Positions 1 through 12,530 of a stretch of 64,000 nucleotides of DNA are shown here, piece by piece. The position numbers were made by a program, and so were the translations under genes. The first letter of the stretch is position 1, and each line of letters starts with the position of its first letter. Below the pieces are notes generated by a model. The model ran no database searches and was not told the origin of the DNA. It saw nothing but the letters and a program-made list of their open reading frames with translations. Origin of the DNA: Neckera pumila (Eukaryota > Streptophyta > Bryopsida > Hypnales > Neckeraceae); contig OZ018418.1 in the NCBI GenBank assembly GCA_963969595.1, positions 11,971,001-12,035,000 on the forward strand, read 5' to 3'.

Positions 1-1680
1 TGGAGCCGGATCTCCTAAGTCAATCAATTGCGTAGTCCGTGCTGGTGACTGTTCCGACATATGAGGGAATCTCTCCGGGTGCTCTCTTGCCAGATTGATT
101 GTTCCCAAACCTTCTAACAGATCTCTTTAGATCGGCAACCTTTGCCCAGTTTTTTCGGATCCCGACGAAGACTGTGAGGAAGGGGCAAAAGTATTTATCG
201 TGCCCCATTTCGGGAAATGACTCGAGGGAGGCATCCTAGGCATTTTAAACAAGGACTTCAAGCCTGGATCCTCTTGTGTTCCGGAAGTTCCGGCTCCATG
301 CTTGCCTGGGGACTCCATGAAGATATCCGGAAGTAGCCCAAAGTCGTCCTTGGCCACATCCAAGTGTCCCAGCAGCTGCCTCATATTGTCCAAAACAATC
401 TTCATCTTGGCCTCGTAATCGACCAGGACTTGCAGCACTCTAGATCTGGTAACAATGCCGTTGTTCTCGAATTTCTTCGTGTAAAGCGCGGACCGGATGA
501 TCTGATGTTCCGGTTCTTCTACCAACACTTTCAAATCTTTGACTAGCTTCAGGGCATCCGTCTCCTTCTTCCGGGCTGACATCGACTGCCCCTCCGTCCA
601 GTAGAACTTGTTCTTGTAGTGATCTCGCTCCGCCTTAAGCACCTCGATCTGCTTGTCCTTCTCTTGGAGTAGTGCCGGATCGGGTCTCTTCCCGAGCTTG
701 TTGAAGATCTGATCCATCTCAACATTTAACTCCCTGGCGACGCCCGTGATGACCTCTGCCATCTCGGCATGCATCTTCTGGCACTGCACCATCTATCGGG
801 TTCTGGCCTCATAGAAGTCGGACACATCGGAAGATTCCGGTGCTGGCTGGGTGAGGGACAAATTCGGTTCCGGCACGTCCAGACTCGTTCTTCATGCGTC
901 CGGAGTGGTGGAATTCTGTCACTTCTTCTTCTCCAGCGGCTTCGGTTCCGGATCCTCCTCTTCCTCTTCTTCTTCTAGTGCCGCTTCTCCCGTCGGCTTC
1001 AACTCTTCTGTGAATCCGTATTTCAAGATCTGCATTCCGGTCTCATAGGCAACTTGTTCCTACGGGGTTCTGAAATCAAAATGATGATATATGTGGAACA
1101 AGTAAGTACTAAGTGGCCTCTGCTTGGCCTTGTCGATAGCCACCGCCATCTTCTTGACCTTCTGGTGGATTATGGTCGCCCAGTTCACGACCCGGCCTTT
1201 GAGTGATCCGAAAATCGTATTCGCCACTGTAACCGTAACCCTGGTTGGCTTTTCCGGATAGACGATGAGAATTAGGAAATTCAGTAACCGTCTATGGCGC
1301 TCATCGATACAGTCACTAACGGTGAAACCCTCCTTATGGTGCAAAGGTTTCTTGAACTTGTCTTCATAAAACTTATCTGTCCGGGTCGCATTTCCAAATC
1401 CGGACTGCTTCAACCCGTAAGTTTCCGCCCACATCCCTTCCGTCCAAGAGGCCCACCGACCTCTTGGCGTCGGCTCAAACTAGTTTGGCGTCCCCATAAC
1501 CAACTCACAAAGAAAATCTTCACTCCTAACTGTCCAAGGTTGCCGGATGAACCCGATACCCTCTAGTTTGAAGAGATCTTCTTCTAACTCTAAGCGCCCA
1601 GCGGAGTCCGACGGAATGACTGGGTACAGGAGTTTGACAGAAGGAATAGTCTTCTGCCCCTGCGCCGATGATCCCGCCAT
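1..1680 (-). pseudogene. Copy A of a gag-like/coiled-coil repeat protein (decayed, cut by window edge)
   Basis: The relic starts at ATG 1680 and reads leftward in a single frame to about 127, with no indel that I can see. Order of parts: an N-terminal module beginning MAGSSAQGQK with an LLYPVIP motif; a central block with ERHRRLL, YPEKPTRVTV, VVNWATI and PLSTYLFHIYHH; an acidic stretch; then a coiled coil (positions 127-792) with LQEKDKQIEVLKAERD and VDYEAKMKIVLDNMRQLL. In-frame stops lie at 1480-1482 (TAG), 1060-1062 (TAG), 919-921 (TGA), 892-894 (TGA), 793-795 (TAG) and 127-129 (TAA). The same protein, less broken, is encoded at 60681-62728. No reverse transcriptase, integrase or protease is visible. 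The leader homologous to copy D continues to about 2150. I infer a non-autonomous retroelement or gag-only family; I do not recognise a named family. Confidence 0.75.
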
Positions 1681-2155
1681 CTTCTTGACCTACAATCCAG
1701 TGCAATTGGCACCCTCTTTTCCTTCTCTCCCTATCCGACCTAATTCACCACTCTTTCACTCTTCTAAAAGAAACGCGCTCCAAAACTTGCAAGCACACAC
1801 ACCTCCTCGAGCGGAAGAAAGAGGGAGAAAAATAAAAGGCCCATCTGCTTAAGTACCCGGCCAATGATCGACACCCGTTGGTTTGGCCATTTAATGCGCC
1901 GCCATTTGCAAACGGATCCCTAGTTTTCATAGGCCGGACCTCTAGTTCGTAGGTTGCCTAAATCCGGATCCCATTCCGGTTTCCGGATTCCGGCCAAAGT
2001 CCGTTTCTTACCTATTCTACAAGTTTTTGCAAGCCGGAACTTCCTAACTACCTAGTTTCTACTAAATGTTCCAATTTGCAGCTTCACTACTACAAATTTT
2101 TGAAAATATTTACGGAATTGATTCTAAACTAGTCCGGATTTCTAAATATTGACAT
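1681..2155 (-). other. Leader region of copy A
   Basis: Read on the minus strand, this non-coding stretch matches two separated plus-strand pieces, 53238-53359 and 60335-60680. Shared landmarks are TTTGTAGTAGTGAAG, AGTAGAAACTAGGTAGT, GTAGAATAGGTAAGA and ACCTACGAACTAGAGGTCC. Copy A therefore shows the uninterrupted arrangement that the large insertion at 53360-60334 splits in copy D. Homology stops near 2150, which I take as the outer end of the element. No long terminal repeat could be paired by eye. Confidence 0.6.
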
Positions 2156-2315
2156 TGCGTGTTCCCACAGTCGTCTAAGAGCAGTACTTGTGATGCCGGC
2201 TTGTTAGTTCGTGAAACCTACTCCATGTGTTCAAAGCCCGCCGGATGGGTTCGGGCCGGATTCAAAACATTGTCCAAGCACCCACTCAGCTTATGGTGGA
2301 CTTGGGACTTAAGTG

Positions 2316-4198
2316 TCATGAAGAGACCAAATCCACTTGGCCGGATCTGCCAAGTCTTGACTGGGAAGATAATGATGTTTGTTGTTGGAACGGAAACCTC
2401 GCTTGTACTGGAATTGATGCTTCCTTTGGTATCGAAGTCGACATCACTATTGGGATCGGAACCGACGTTCCGCCCTCATCCCTTCTATCCACAGGAGGCA
2501 TCACCGAATCATCTAAAATCATCCCCTGACCCCTTGAAGAAGTCTGATCCGACCTACCAGGCTTTTTCAGAATCTCCCTGTAATTCTGGACATCCAGTAC
2601 ATCTGGAAAACCTGTGAGATCTAAAGCACGGTTGTCATATCAGCCAGAATATCATTGTTCACGGACAGAATTGGACCGATTAGGGTTGACCGGCTGCGAA
2701 CTTCAGAGCCTTGTAACTTTTGCAAAAATTATTCAAATTGGAAAAATGAGATGTTTTTTGGCATCTACAATTTTTGTAGATGCCGAAAAACATCTCATTT
2801 GCCCAATTTGAAATTTTTTTGCAAAAGTTACAAGGCTTTGAAGTTTGCAGCCGGTCAGCCCTAATTGGTCCGATTCTGTCCGTGAATAGTGATATTTCGT
2901 CTGATATGACAACCATGATCCCCCAGCAATTGTCGCATCTCCCTTAGCACCTTCTCTATATTTGCTTGGTAGTCCATAACTACCCTCAATATTTTTGTTC
3001 CAGAAAATTGGCCTTCACTCATCAATTTGTTGATGAAGAGGTTGGATCTAACCGCTTGGTCCGCCGATGATGCTACCAAGGTCGACAAATTCCAGACGAG
3101 CTGAAAGGCCTTGGACTCCTTTGTTCTTGCCATGTCCAGCTCCCTTGTCAATTGGACTACTCGCACTCGGAGATTGGTTTGGTATTGCTCCAAGTTCTGG
3201 ATTTGTAGCTCCTTCTCTCGTAGCGCCCTTGGATCCACTCTTTGTCAGATTGTGTCTACCATCTATTCCGGTAAGTCCACTCCCAACTTTGACATAACTG
3301 TGACAATATGGTCCAACATCTTATTATGGATCTCCCAACACGATTTGATCCAATCCTATCCGATTGTCCAGAATCTCTTCATTTCTTCAATTTCCAAAAG
3401 ATTGCTGGGCTTGCTTGCTTGCTTCCGGAGACACTTGCTTGCCTCACGTAGCCTAATTTGTTGACTTCCGTCTTTTTATCCTACATTGCCGGAGTGGTTC
3501 CTCCAATTCTTCTTCTTCAGATTCCATCTGAGTCTGTTGATCCGATTGGACTTCATTCGTAAAGTTGTTCTTCAAAATTTCTTCTCCGTGGAAATACTCC
3601 AGCAGCTTTGCAGCACTCAAATCGTCCCTCTGGTGGTAGAGATGAAACCAATACAGACTGAGCAGGCTAGATTTACCCCCGGTGGCACGCGCAACTAGCT
3701 TGGAAACTACATTTGAGATGAGTTTCCCTCGATTCACATGTCTACCCTCCATTGCTCTGAAAATGGTACTAGCCACCATAACCGTAACCCGGGTTGGCTT
3801 TTCCGGATACATGATAGGAATCAAAAACTCCAGCATTTGTCTATGCCTATCATCCTACAATCGTTAATATTGTACCTTTCCTTGGCATGCGCCGGATTCC
3901 GGAACCTACTCGCCCGGGTCTTATACAAACCGGAGGCTATTCCTAATCCGGCCTTTTGGAACGAGTACACCTCCGCCTACACATCCTCTATCTAGGTACT
4001 GGGTTGACCCCTCACAGTCAACTGATATTGATTTAGAACTCCATCTACAAGTTCCGCAATCATCTCGTCATTCTTCAGGCTCCAAGGCCACCATAACAAT
4101 TCGGTGCACTCGATCACCTCCAAGTCCTCCTTTAATAGTTTCCGTACGTCCAGATTGAAAGGGATGACCGGATAGAGCATCCGGGCTGGACCTGCCAT
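2316..4198 (-). pseudogene. Copy B of the gag-like/coiled-coil repeat protein (frameshifted, interrupted)
   Basis: This is a diverged minus-strand relative of copies A, C and D. It begins MAGPARMLYPVIPFN at 4198 and continues in another frame with DDRHRQMLEFLIPIMYPEKP (3836 downward) and a PLYWFHLYHQ-like block. It then shifts frame again into a coiled coil, RALREKELQIQNLEQYQ to VLREMRQLLG (3238-2915). A 285-bp inverted repeat (2630-2914) cuts the ORF immediately after the coiled coil. Beyond it the protein resumes with ALDLTGFPDVLDVQNYREIL and runs to a TGA at 2316. The 5' leader to about 4680 shares short motifs with the leaders of A and D (GACCTAGACTTCCGGCC). The copy is clearly dead. Confidence 0.65.
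2630..2914. repeat. Foldback (nearly palindromic) MITE-like element
   Basis: Two arms of about 140 bp face each other across a short centre near 2770. The outer ends read GGTTGTCATATCAG on the left and CTGATATGACAACC on the right. Inside, CACGGACAGAATTGGACCGA pairs with TCGGACCAAT-type sequence, and the centre pairs GGCATCTACAA with TTGTAGATGCC. Arm identity is high, with scattered substitutions. The element lies inside the coiled-coil ORF of copy B. No convincing target-site duplication is visible, so the superfamily is not assigned. Confidence 0.85.
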
Positions 4199-4680
4199 GG
4201 CTCACCGACGCAACTAATCCGGTGCAATCGGCACCAACCTCACTATTCTCTCCCTAACACGGTCTTAACTCACCACACTTTCACTCACTAAGGACACCCC
4301 AAAAGTCTGCAAGGAAAGAGAGAGATGAGAATGAGAGAAGAAAACCTTTAAATTCCCAAAGATCGGTCAACAATTCCCAAGGAGAACAGGTATGCAACCT
4401 TTCCTGTAAAGGTGCCCTAGGTTTTCTAGGCCGGAAGTCTAGGTCGTAGATCTTCTGGATCCGGACTTTTATCTTCTGGGTTCTGTCATGCACTAGATAA
4501 TTTGTCAAGTTTTAGCAGTTTTAGCAATCCGGGTCCTAACTAATCCCCATGCATTTATACCTGGCCCAAATTCCCATGTACTAACAACATAATTCAAAAT
4601 TTTTAGACTACCCTAACGTATTTCTAATCCATTTCCTATCTATTTGGAGTTTCTGTACTCCCACAAATGCATTGTTTTAG

Positions 4681-6048
4681 GCCTTGCTGAGAGGGAAGTC
4701 ACGGTGTTTGGATTCTCTGAAATTGGTAGAACCCTCGAGAAGAGTTGGATCTTTGCCTCTACCAAGAGATTTGTATCTCCAACTTGATAACTTTGCAAAA
4801 GATAATAAGAACAAGTATCTTATGGCATTCCTTTTGTTGCTGATTGCACGCGATGTGTGCAAAGAAATTCAAGTTGGTTTCCTCCTGGTTGGCCACACTC
4901 ATGAAGATGTTGATGCATATTTTAGCCATTTGTTGAAGGCCCTAAAGAGCATGAACACTTTTGTGGTTGCAGACCTCATAAAAACATTCATGCAATCCCA
5001 GGACATGCCATTCATGCCCGAATTTATTCACGAAGTAGCAGACTTCAAGTCATTCATTAAGGATTATTAATGTAGCGGGACGGCAAGATTGATTAGGTTG
5101 GGGGAAATGCATCTTTTCTGTTTTTATGTCGACACTGAAGGTGTTCCCGTCATGAGGTACAAGAAGTCAGCGGTTGATAAACACTAGTTGCCAGTTGATA
5201 GGCCATCTCTTTGTATTTGGAAACAAGATGCCAGAAGACGGCCATTGCTACCCATTGGTAGCTCCAAGCCGGTGCCGTTTAAACCCATGTGGGGTAGTGA
5301 AGTACCAAGAGCAATAGGTAATCATGAAAAAGCAAATAAAACAGCTAGGAAGGCTACTATCAACAAGGGATTTATGATGGTAGGAATTGAGAAGTGCATT
5401 AAATAATGGAAGAATGGCATGTCAAAATGAGAGGGGTTTGCCACAACTTTTAGTCCATACATAAAATACTGGTATCATGTGCTCAATGAGATTAAAGTAC
5501 CATTGACTGGCTGCTTGTTAGAGTTGGTGGAAGGTTTCTAGCTAAAACATGTTTGGCGGATACTCTCTGATGAAGCTCCGCAAGCAGGATCAAGAGTTAA
5601 ATCCGTTCATGGTGATCTAGAGGAAGAGGATCTGGAGCCTTACTGTGGACCTGCAAACAAAGCTCTACTAGAGAGCTTCGATCCTTGGCATGACATTTGT
5701 CCAAGATCGTGGATACTTTTAAGACCTAAGAACCCCGACATATGTCTAGTTTGGCAAGGAAGATCTTTGTTTGCTGTTTGCAAAGATGAAGGACATGCAA
5801 ATTTTGGAAAGTTCTTGATCCAATACTGGCAACCTAATAACTCTGAATGGAATGTGGAGCTCAGGTATCGGAATTATTGGTATGATACATGGATTGTAGA
5901 AGGCACTCCTCCTTGTTGGGTGAGTGCTGATGCAATGGTCTTTTTGAACTGGTCAAAGAAAGTTGATCCAAAAAGTAGGACAATACCACGTAAAAGCAGA
6001 GAGGCTGCCTTAGCCAATTTGCTGAGAGAAAACGAGGTAGATTCTTGA
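4681..6048 (+). pseudogene. DUF7869-like protein relic, one frame with five stops
   Basis: A single frame runs from 4681 to the TGA at 6046. It contains LYLQLDNFAKDNKNKYL and VGFLLVGHTHEDVDAYF. This D-NxNK-Y then VGHTHEDVD pattern is typical of the DUF7869 family, which is widespread in plants, algae and animals and probably transposon-derived. The C-terminal part has NPDICLVWQGRSLFAVCKDE and ends LANLLRENEVDS. In-frame stops are at 5068 (TAA), 5185 (TAG), 5404 (TAA), 5428 (TGA) and 5539 (TAG), with no frameshift between them. The frame starts just after a TTTTAG, which could be a splice acceptor. Upstream family sequence is missing, so the copy is both 5'-truncated and decayed. Confidence 0.7.
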
Positions 6049-7426
6049 GGGTGTTGCATTGAAAGATAGTTTATTTCATCTAGAAATCTGCAAATGATTT
6101 GTGCATTTTTGCTCCATTATGCATTTTGCTATCTTAATGCTTAGTGATTTACATCTGAATTGTATGTTGAATTCAGGTCTTAGTAATGGACAAGAATATA
6201 AATGTCTTAGTATTTCTGTAGTTGGTCAATAGTGGTGGTTCCAGAACGTTGTAATGTTTCTATGTTGTAGTACAGCAATAGCTGTACCTTATACTACTTA
6301 CAAATCCAGTTGAATTATTTTGTACTTGTATTTCGATTTATGTATTGTGATCTAGAGATCTATTGATGCGTCTGCTAAATAGAGAGTTCCTTCAGTAACT
6401 GAACTCTTTATTGTTCACATTTTATATCATTCAATTGAAGTCTCTTGCATGTGTATATTCAGTTGTCCTAGAAGTTGCCATATTATTGTTCATCATCTAC
6501 AATTGTCGTTGGTTCTCTGAGTTTAGGGCATTTTGTTCTTACACATGGGGAGATCTCCAAATTTAACTAAACATATTCTTCATGTGCATATATGTATTTG
6601 AATTATTCAATTTCTTTTAAAGTAGTACTACAGATAGATGGGTTGTACTATTTGTTCTTAAAAATGCAATTCCACACAATGTTCTAGCACTTCAAAATTC
6701 TTTGAAATATATGAGTGCCTTAAGGTTGCAGTCTAGACTCTTCTAACATTTGTCATCGTCAAATCTCAAGATATGACATCATTTGTTTGAATTGTTACTT
6801 TACAAAATCCAAAGCGACTTGTAATACCGTGCATTTTGTTTGTGGATCTCTAGTTATTTGTACTAGAAAAGGTGATTTCTCAAGGAGTTTGAGATTGAAT
6901 CCAACGAAAGTACAATGATTAGGAATTCTTTATAAAAACTAAAGTAGTAGTAAAAATTCCGATGCACAATCCAAAATGGTAAAGGCAAAAAATCCAGATG
7001 CATCCAAAGATTATCATCAGGGGATGAATTTATGATATTCTTAATTATGGACTTTCAAAAGTCCAGAAGTAGATAAATGTGGCATATAAGCATTCAAATC
7101 CACTATAATCTTTTTTTCAGCCTTGCAAAAAAAAGGGCAATTGCACTTCACAAACTTCTATGAATAAATGTCCAAAATGGTGGTCCTTCTTTTGATTTTT
7201 TTCCTAAACAAATTGGCCTTATGCTTGAAGTATTTCACATCATTTGGATTTGTACAAGATATAGGAAAAAATAGTAAGTAGAAAGAAGTAGAGAATGGTT
7301 TGAAATATTAAATTATTAAAATCAAATTATGGATTAAAAAAAACAATCCCAAGAGTGGCATTGTTGTAATAAACCAAATTTGTCAAAGATTTTTATTTTC
7401 TTCAAAAATATTGAAACTTCATTTAA
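6049..7426. other. AT-rich intergenic DNA
   Basis: No coding sequence, RNA gene or structured repeat could be supported here. The stretch is AT-rich with many short homopolymer runs, ending at the TTAA that flanks the first 0.9-kb element. Confidence 0.6.
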
Positions 7427-8372
7427 CCCTTAAAGGACCAAACAATGTTTTTTTGGTCAATATAGCAATTTTGAACAATACACTACGCACAGAAATTTTA
7501 TTTTTTTCTTTGGAAATTTGACACAACATGTGTTTAAAGAATAGCTTTAAAGCCCAACAATTTTCAAAACTTTTGACTACACGGTTAAAAAGGTTTTTGG
7601 ATGATATGTCATTTTCAACGGACTGTGGGCAGCTCCAAAAAAAAATTAATTATTTTGAAGACTTATTGAAATCATTATCATGCATTTTATTCAAATATAT
7701 CAAAATTTTACTAATATTTGTTTGATTTTTAAGATTTATGTATACATGTAAAGCCTTGAATTATTCCATTTTTATTTATGTGATGTAAATTATGAAGTGT
7801 TCTAATTTGCGAGCAGTTATAGATTCGCTACTCTAAAACAAACTTTGAAGTCCTTTATTTAACTCAACTTTTAATATTTTTTGAAAAAATTAGAAGTATA
7901 GAATGTATATTATTTATTACAACATTACCACCGTTGAAATTGGCATTTTTCAATTCTATAATAAAATTCTTAACAATTTGTGTTTTGAATCATTATCTAC
8001 TTCTTTTTACAACCTATTTTTTTCCTGTATGTTGTACAATTGCAAATGATATGAAATTTTTCAAGCATGTAGCCAACTTATTTGAAGAATGAATCCAAGG
8101 AGAAGCCATCATTTAAATGTGACCTTATGAAGTGCAGTTGCCCTAAACGCAAGGCCACAAAAAGGATTTTGGTCATTTCATATTCTAATATCTTGCAATC
8201 TACAAGGTGGAGAACTCTGGGATTTTTTTTACATATTCTCAAACAAGCTTAGTACAAGATTCTCCGGTTACATAGGTCTAATAATATTTTTTTTCTAAAC
8301 TTTGGTACTTAAATTAGAAATGGCAATTTTGGAGCAATTTTGGTCAAAATATAGTCTTTGACCTTTAGGGAT
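7427..8372. mobile_element. TTAA-flanked TIR element, unit 1 (946 bp, non-coding)
   Basis: The left end is TTAA followed by CCCTTAAAGGACCAA. The right end, read in reverse complement, is TTAA followed by ATCCCTAAAGGTCAAAG. The interior is AT-rich and shares a long collinear series of motifs with units 2 and 4: a tail such as ATTACAACATTACCACC, then TGTATGTTGTACAATTGCAAATGATATG, then a segment containing ACAAGATTCTCCGGTTACA, then GGCAATTTTGGAGCAATTTTGG. No ORF of useful length is present. I infer a non-autonomous DNA element with TTAA target duplication. Confidence 0.7.
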
Positions 8373-8966
8373 TTAATAAAGGACATACTTCAAAGTTTAT
8401 TTTAGAATATTGAATCTATAATTGCCTTTTATATAGCTGAATCTCCCTAATTCTTAAATCATTGATGAAATTATAATGATTCAAAAATTTATTTATACAT
8501 AAAACTCTAGAAAAAGGAATTCAAATTTTTTTTTATGAAGAAAGTGAATTGTTTTAATCTACCCAGGCAGCCCGAGTTCAAAAATAAACTATATATCATG
8601 CAATAACTTGTTAACTATGTGATGAAAAGTTATAAAAATTATTGGGGCCATACTGTGATTCCTCGTCTACATTTTCTATTAAAATTGGGGCCCAAATAAG
8701 AAATCTCTAGTCACATGTACTTGCCGGAAAATTTCTATGCACTCCAAAAATGCATATTGGTTAATGGTTTAGTATCCTAAACTATTTTCTTTACGAGAAT
8801 ATAAAATGTCATCTTCCTTTTAGTCATTGAATATTTTTTTTATAAAAGCAAAAGCAAGTATTAGCCGGGATTCCAAGAATCAATATTGCATGAACATTAG
8901 AATACTCCTTATAGTTGTTGACGTTCAAGTTTACACTGAAGGAGAAAAATATCCGTGATTTTCTAA
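8373..8966. other. Spacer between TTAA units 1 and 2
   Basis: AT-rich spacer without a supported gene. The weak ORF on the minus strand crosses the end of unit 2 and shows no protein-family signal. Confidence 0.5.
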
Positions 8967-9889
8967 TCCTAAAGGACCAACATGCGTATTTTGGCCGTAT
9001 AGAAATTTTGGGCAAGTACGAGTGACTAGAGATATCCATATTTGAGGCTGAAATTTCAATAGAAGGTGGGGGCAAGGAATATCTTCATGTGTACCAAGTT
9101 TCATGACATTTCGAAATACGAGACAAAAGTTGTGACCGAATATGTTAGTTTTTTTTGTTACTAGGCAATTTAAACAGATTAGAAAAAATTATTTTTTCCG
9201 GAATTATTTTTTTGAAATTGGTTCTCTACATTTATATATACTTAAAAAGCTTTGAGTCACTCCAATTCAATCAAGGAGTCAAAAGTTATGAGGGTTTTTG
9301 GTTTGCGGGCAATTATGGATTCTCTACTCTAAAAAAATCTTTAAAGACGTTTATTTAACTCAATTTTCAATACTTTTGGAAAAAAATAAAATACTAGGAT
9401 GTAGATTGATTATTACAACATTACAGCCATTGGGACTGGCATTTTTAAATTCCATGATTAAATTTTTAACAATTTAGTATTTTGAATCATTTTCTATTTC
9501 TTTCTACGTACGATTTTTTTCCTATATGCTGTACAATTCCAAATGATGTGAAATTTTTCAAGCATATAGACAACTTGTTTAGGAAACTGAATTCAAAGAA
9601 GCACCACCTTTATCGGCATTTTTTCATTGAAAAGTGAGCTTGCAAAGTGCAGCTGCACGATTTTTCGCAGGATTGAAAAAATGGTTTTCAAAACTTTGAA
9701 TGCTTATATCTTATGATCCACACGGTGGAATTTTTTGAAATTTTTACCACATGTTTTCAAAATATCATACTACAAGATCCTATGCTTACATATGTCAAAT
9801 ATTGTTTTTTTCCAAAAATTTGGTAGTTGTATTAGAAATGGCAGTTTTGGAGCGTTTTTGGTGATTACATAGTCATGAAACTTTAGGGA
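8967..9889. mobile_element. TTAA-flanked TIR element, unit 2 (923 bp, non-coding)
   Basis: The left end reads CTAA (a decayed TTAA) then TCCTAAAGGACCAA. The right end is CTTTAGGGA followed by TTAA at 9890-9893. The interior is collinear with units 1 and 4, including ATTATTACAACATTACAGCC, TGCTGTACAATTCCAAATGATG and CTACAAGATCCTATGCTTACA. It carries no ORF. Confidence 0.7.
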
Positions 9890-9918
9890 TTAATTTATTG
9901 CTCAATCTTTTTTTTGTT

Positions 9919-9941
9919 GGATTTAGGATTTAGGGTTTAGG
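9919..9941 (+). repeat. Short telomere-like tract (TTTAGGG type)
   Basis: GGATTTAGG, ATTTAGGG and TTTAGG occur in tandem. TTTAGGG is the standard land-plant telomere heptamer. The tract lies about 30 bp beyond the right end of TTAA unit 2. It is too short to be an old telomere fusion by itself. Confidence 0.6.
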
Positions 9942-12530
9942 AATAAGAACACCCGTGATATTTGTTTTGATTATTATTCAATGTTTAATTTTATAGATAT
10001 TTTTTATTCTCTTTAAGAAAATTTCAATAAAAAACTACATAATTAAATGAATAATGTGTGTAATTTTTCTTTTCTACCATAGTGATGTAATTCCTGTATA
10101 AAAATGAGAGCACCAATTTTCTTATATACTTATGAAGTTATGATTCAAAATATTCTAAAAAATAATAACATGTAGGCTTATTATTTTACTTTTTGAATGA
10201 GGAGGACATCCATATTTCACTTATTATGTTTTTAAACAAAACAAAATAAATAAGAATAATTGTTAATTTTATAAGAAATTATGCTAGCTGTCCTTTTATA
10301 AGAACTAAGATGAAGAGCAAGCATTCTCTTGCATTCTAATTTTGGATTTTTTTTAATAATCAATATCCTCTCTATTGATTTCATTTATTACCTCCAAAAG
10401 GACCATTATCCGTTCAACGGACATTTGAAATTTTGGGCAGGTATCTACAGACTGAATTTTGTTTTGATTTTTGAAAGTTTTTTTAAGATAGAAAAATTGA
10501 TAAGCTTCATGGTAATATAATTTTATTTGAATTTGTACCCAAGAACAGAAGTTATGCCCAAATCAACTCAAAACAGAAAAAAGGGAGCAATCAAAAAATC
10601 TTTGCAAAAAGTAATTTTTTTTTGGAATTTATTATCCCATAAATTATATTTTTGTTTATATGAAAAGCTTTTATTCATTACATTGGGATTTATTATAAGA
10701 AATTATGGACAATCCTATTTTGGGGGCATTTAGAGCATCTTTCTAAAAAAAATAACTTGTAGCCAAATTCATTTCTGAATACAGTTTTTACAATTTTTTA
10801 GAAAAAAGGTCCATATAATTTATTCTTTTTGCTAGAACAATCTAGCCATTGGGATTAATGCATTTTAATTCCATATAAAAGATATTTAGATTTCAGATTT
10901 TTAATCTATTTCGTACCTACTTTTGCTTACAAAGAATTAATAATGAAAATTATTTTTTATTTTTTATTTTTTATTTAGTAGACTGTCAACTCAATTCTCT
11001 ACTATAAAGATTTAAAGCTCAAAACTTTGTAGGGCAAAAAGTGAAAGTTTAAAATGTTCAAAAAATCTAGTCCCACAATGTGCTAAAAAACTTTTTTTTT
11101 TCACTTTAAACGCAGATGATCAGCTCTCTTGCAATCCGTGCGGTCAAAAAATTTGAAATTTTTTCCACACATTGTCATACTAGTTAGGTGTAAGATCCTA
11201 TGGTTAGAGGTAAAAAAATACAGTTTTCAATTTATTTTACTCTGTGCTATAGAAATGGCAATTTTGAGTGTTTTGTGATAGAAAAATAGCCTTGATCCTT
11301 TAGGGTTAGTATAAGAAGGAGAACACCTAACTAGGTTGGTATAAGAAGGAGAAGATTTTATTTTTTTGTTATTATATTCTTATTTGGTTCTCAAAAAAAA
11401 AGAAAAATTTGAAATTGGTTCTTTAGATTCATATATACGCAGGAAGCTTTGAATCATTTCATTTTGTTGTTTTTATAAGGATTTTTTTATAAATGAGTAT
11501 TCTTTATTCTAAAAAGAAGGGCATCTTTCTTTTTTAATTATTATATTTCTAATATTTAAACAAAAATAGAAATACTTATTAATTTCCTAAATAATTATAG
11601 AAAATTTTCCTTTATTAAAAGTCACTTCTTTCCATTATTATGTATATAAAGCACACCCATTTTCATATAATATCATGGTTCCAAATTTTAATGGAAGAAC
11701 CTCTTCTGTTTTTGGATTTGTCAAAAATTATTTTTTGCATAAGAAGAGCACCCATTTTCTTCCGTTAATATGTTTATATAATTTTTGTTTTTGGATGGAG
11801 AATTGTCTTTATTGGTTTCTTTTATGAATGAATATTATTTATCTTAAGACAAAAAAAACTTGTTTTCATTTAGTATTATATTTACTTTTTTTTCATAAGA
11901 ATGAGAATCCTTGTAAATTTTTTATTTGTAAAGGGATATTTATTGAAGAAGAAGAAGAACACTGACGTTATTCCATTATTATGTTTTTATGCTTATTTTT
12001 GAAGAATAGAAAAACTCTTTGTTGATTTTTTTTATGTGTGAATTATTTTAATAAGAAGGACATCCATTTGCTGAGGTGATTAAGTTCCCCATTTTCTTAA
12101 TAGGATTACAAGAGTTATTAATTTTTGAAGAAACTGTTGAAAATTTTTCTTTATAAGAAGAATAGCAATGAAGCACCTATTTTATTGCATTATTATATTT
12201 CTATATTTATTTCCTAAGAAAAAGAGCACTTCTTATTCATTTTTTTAAATTGTCAAAACTTTGCTTCATAAGAAGAATAACACCTATTTTCTCACATTAC
12301 TACGTTCCAATGTTTCTGAATAAAACCCTTTTGTTTATTGAACCATTTAATCTTTCTTTTACAAGAATGGAAAAAACATGCATTGTTCACTTATTCTAGC
12401 TTCACATCTTGGAAGTCAATTCTTTTAGCACTACATGGGAATGAGTGAGCCCTTCCTTCTTTCAATATTTGTTTATAATGGTTCATAATTTTTTTAAGAA
12501 AATAAGAGCACTCATTTCTTTCTTGACGAA
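9942..12530 (+). repeat. Degenerate AT-rich tandem array, split by unit 3
   Basis: A motif close to AAGAAGAGCACCCATTTTCT followed by a variant of CATTATTATGTTTTTAT recurs irregularly, at about 9943, 10098, 10198, 11312, 11513, 11640, 11742, 11947, 12051, 12156, 12271 and 12497. Spacing is roughly 50-150 bp and copies are strongly diverged. TTAA unit 3 (10391-11305) sits between copies, so the array is probably older than that insertion. No coding potential is seen. Confidence 0.5.
10391..11305. mobile_element. TTAA-flanked TIR element, unit 3 (915 bp, non-coding)
   Basis: The left end reads ATTA then CCTCCAAAAGGACCATT. The right end reads GATCCTTTAGGG then TTAG, so both flanks are one base away from TTAA. 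The interior matches units 5 and 6 rather than 1, 2 and 4. It has ATTTTGGGCAGGTATCTACA near the left end, a small palindrome TCCGTTCAACGGA, GATAGAAAAATTGATAAGCTT, ACAATCTAGCCATTGGGATTA and TAAGATCCTATGGTTAGA. This defines a second subfamily. Confidence 0.68.
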
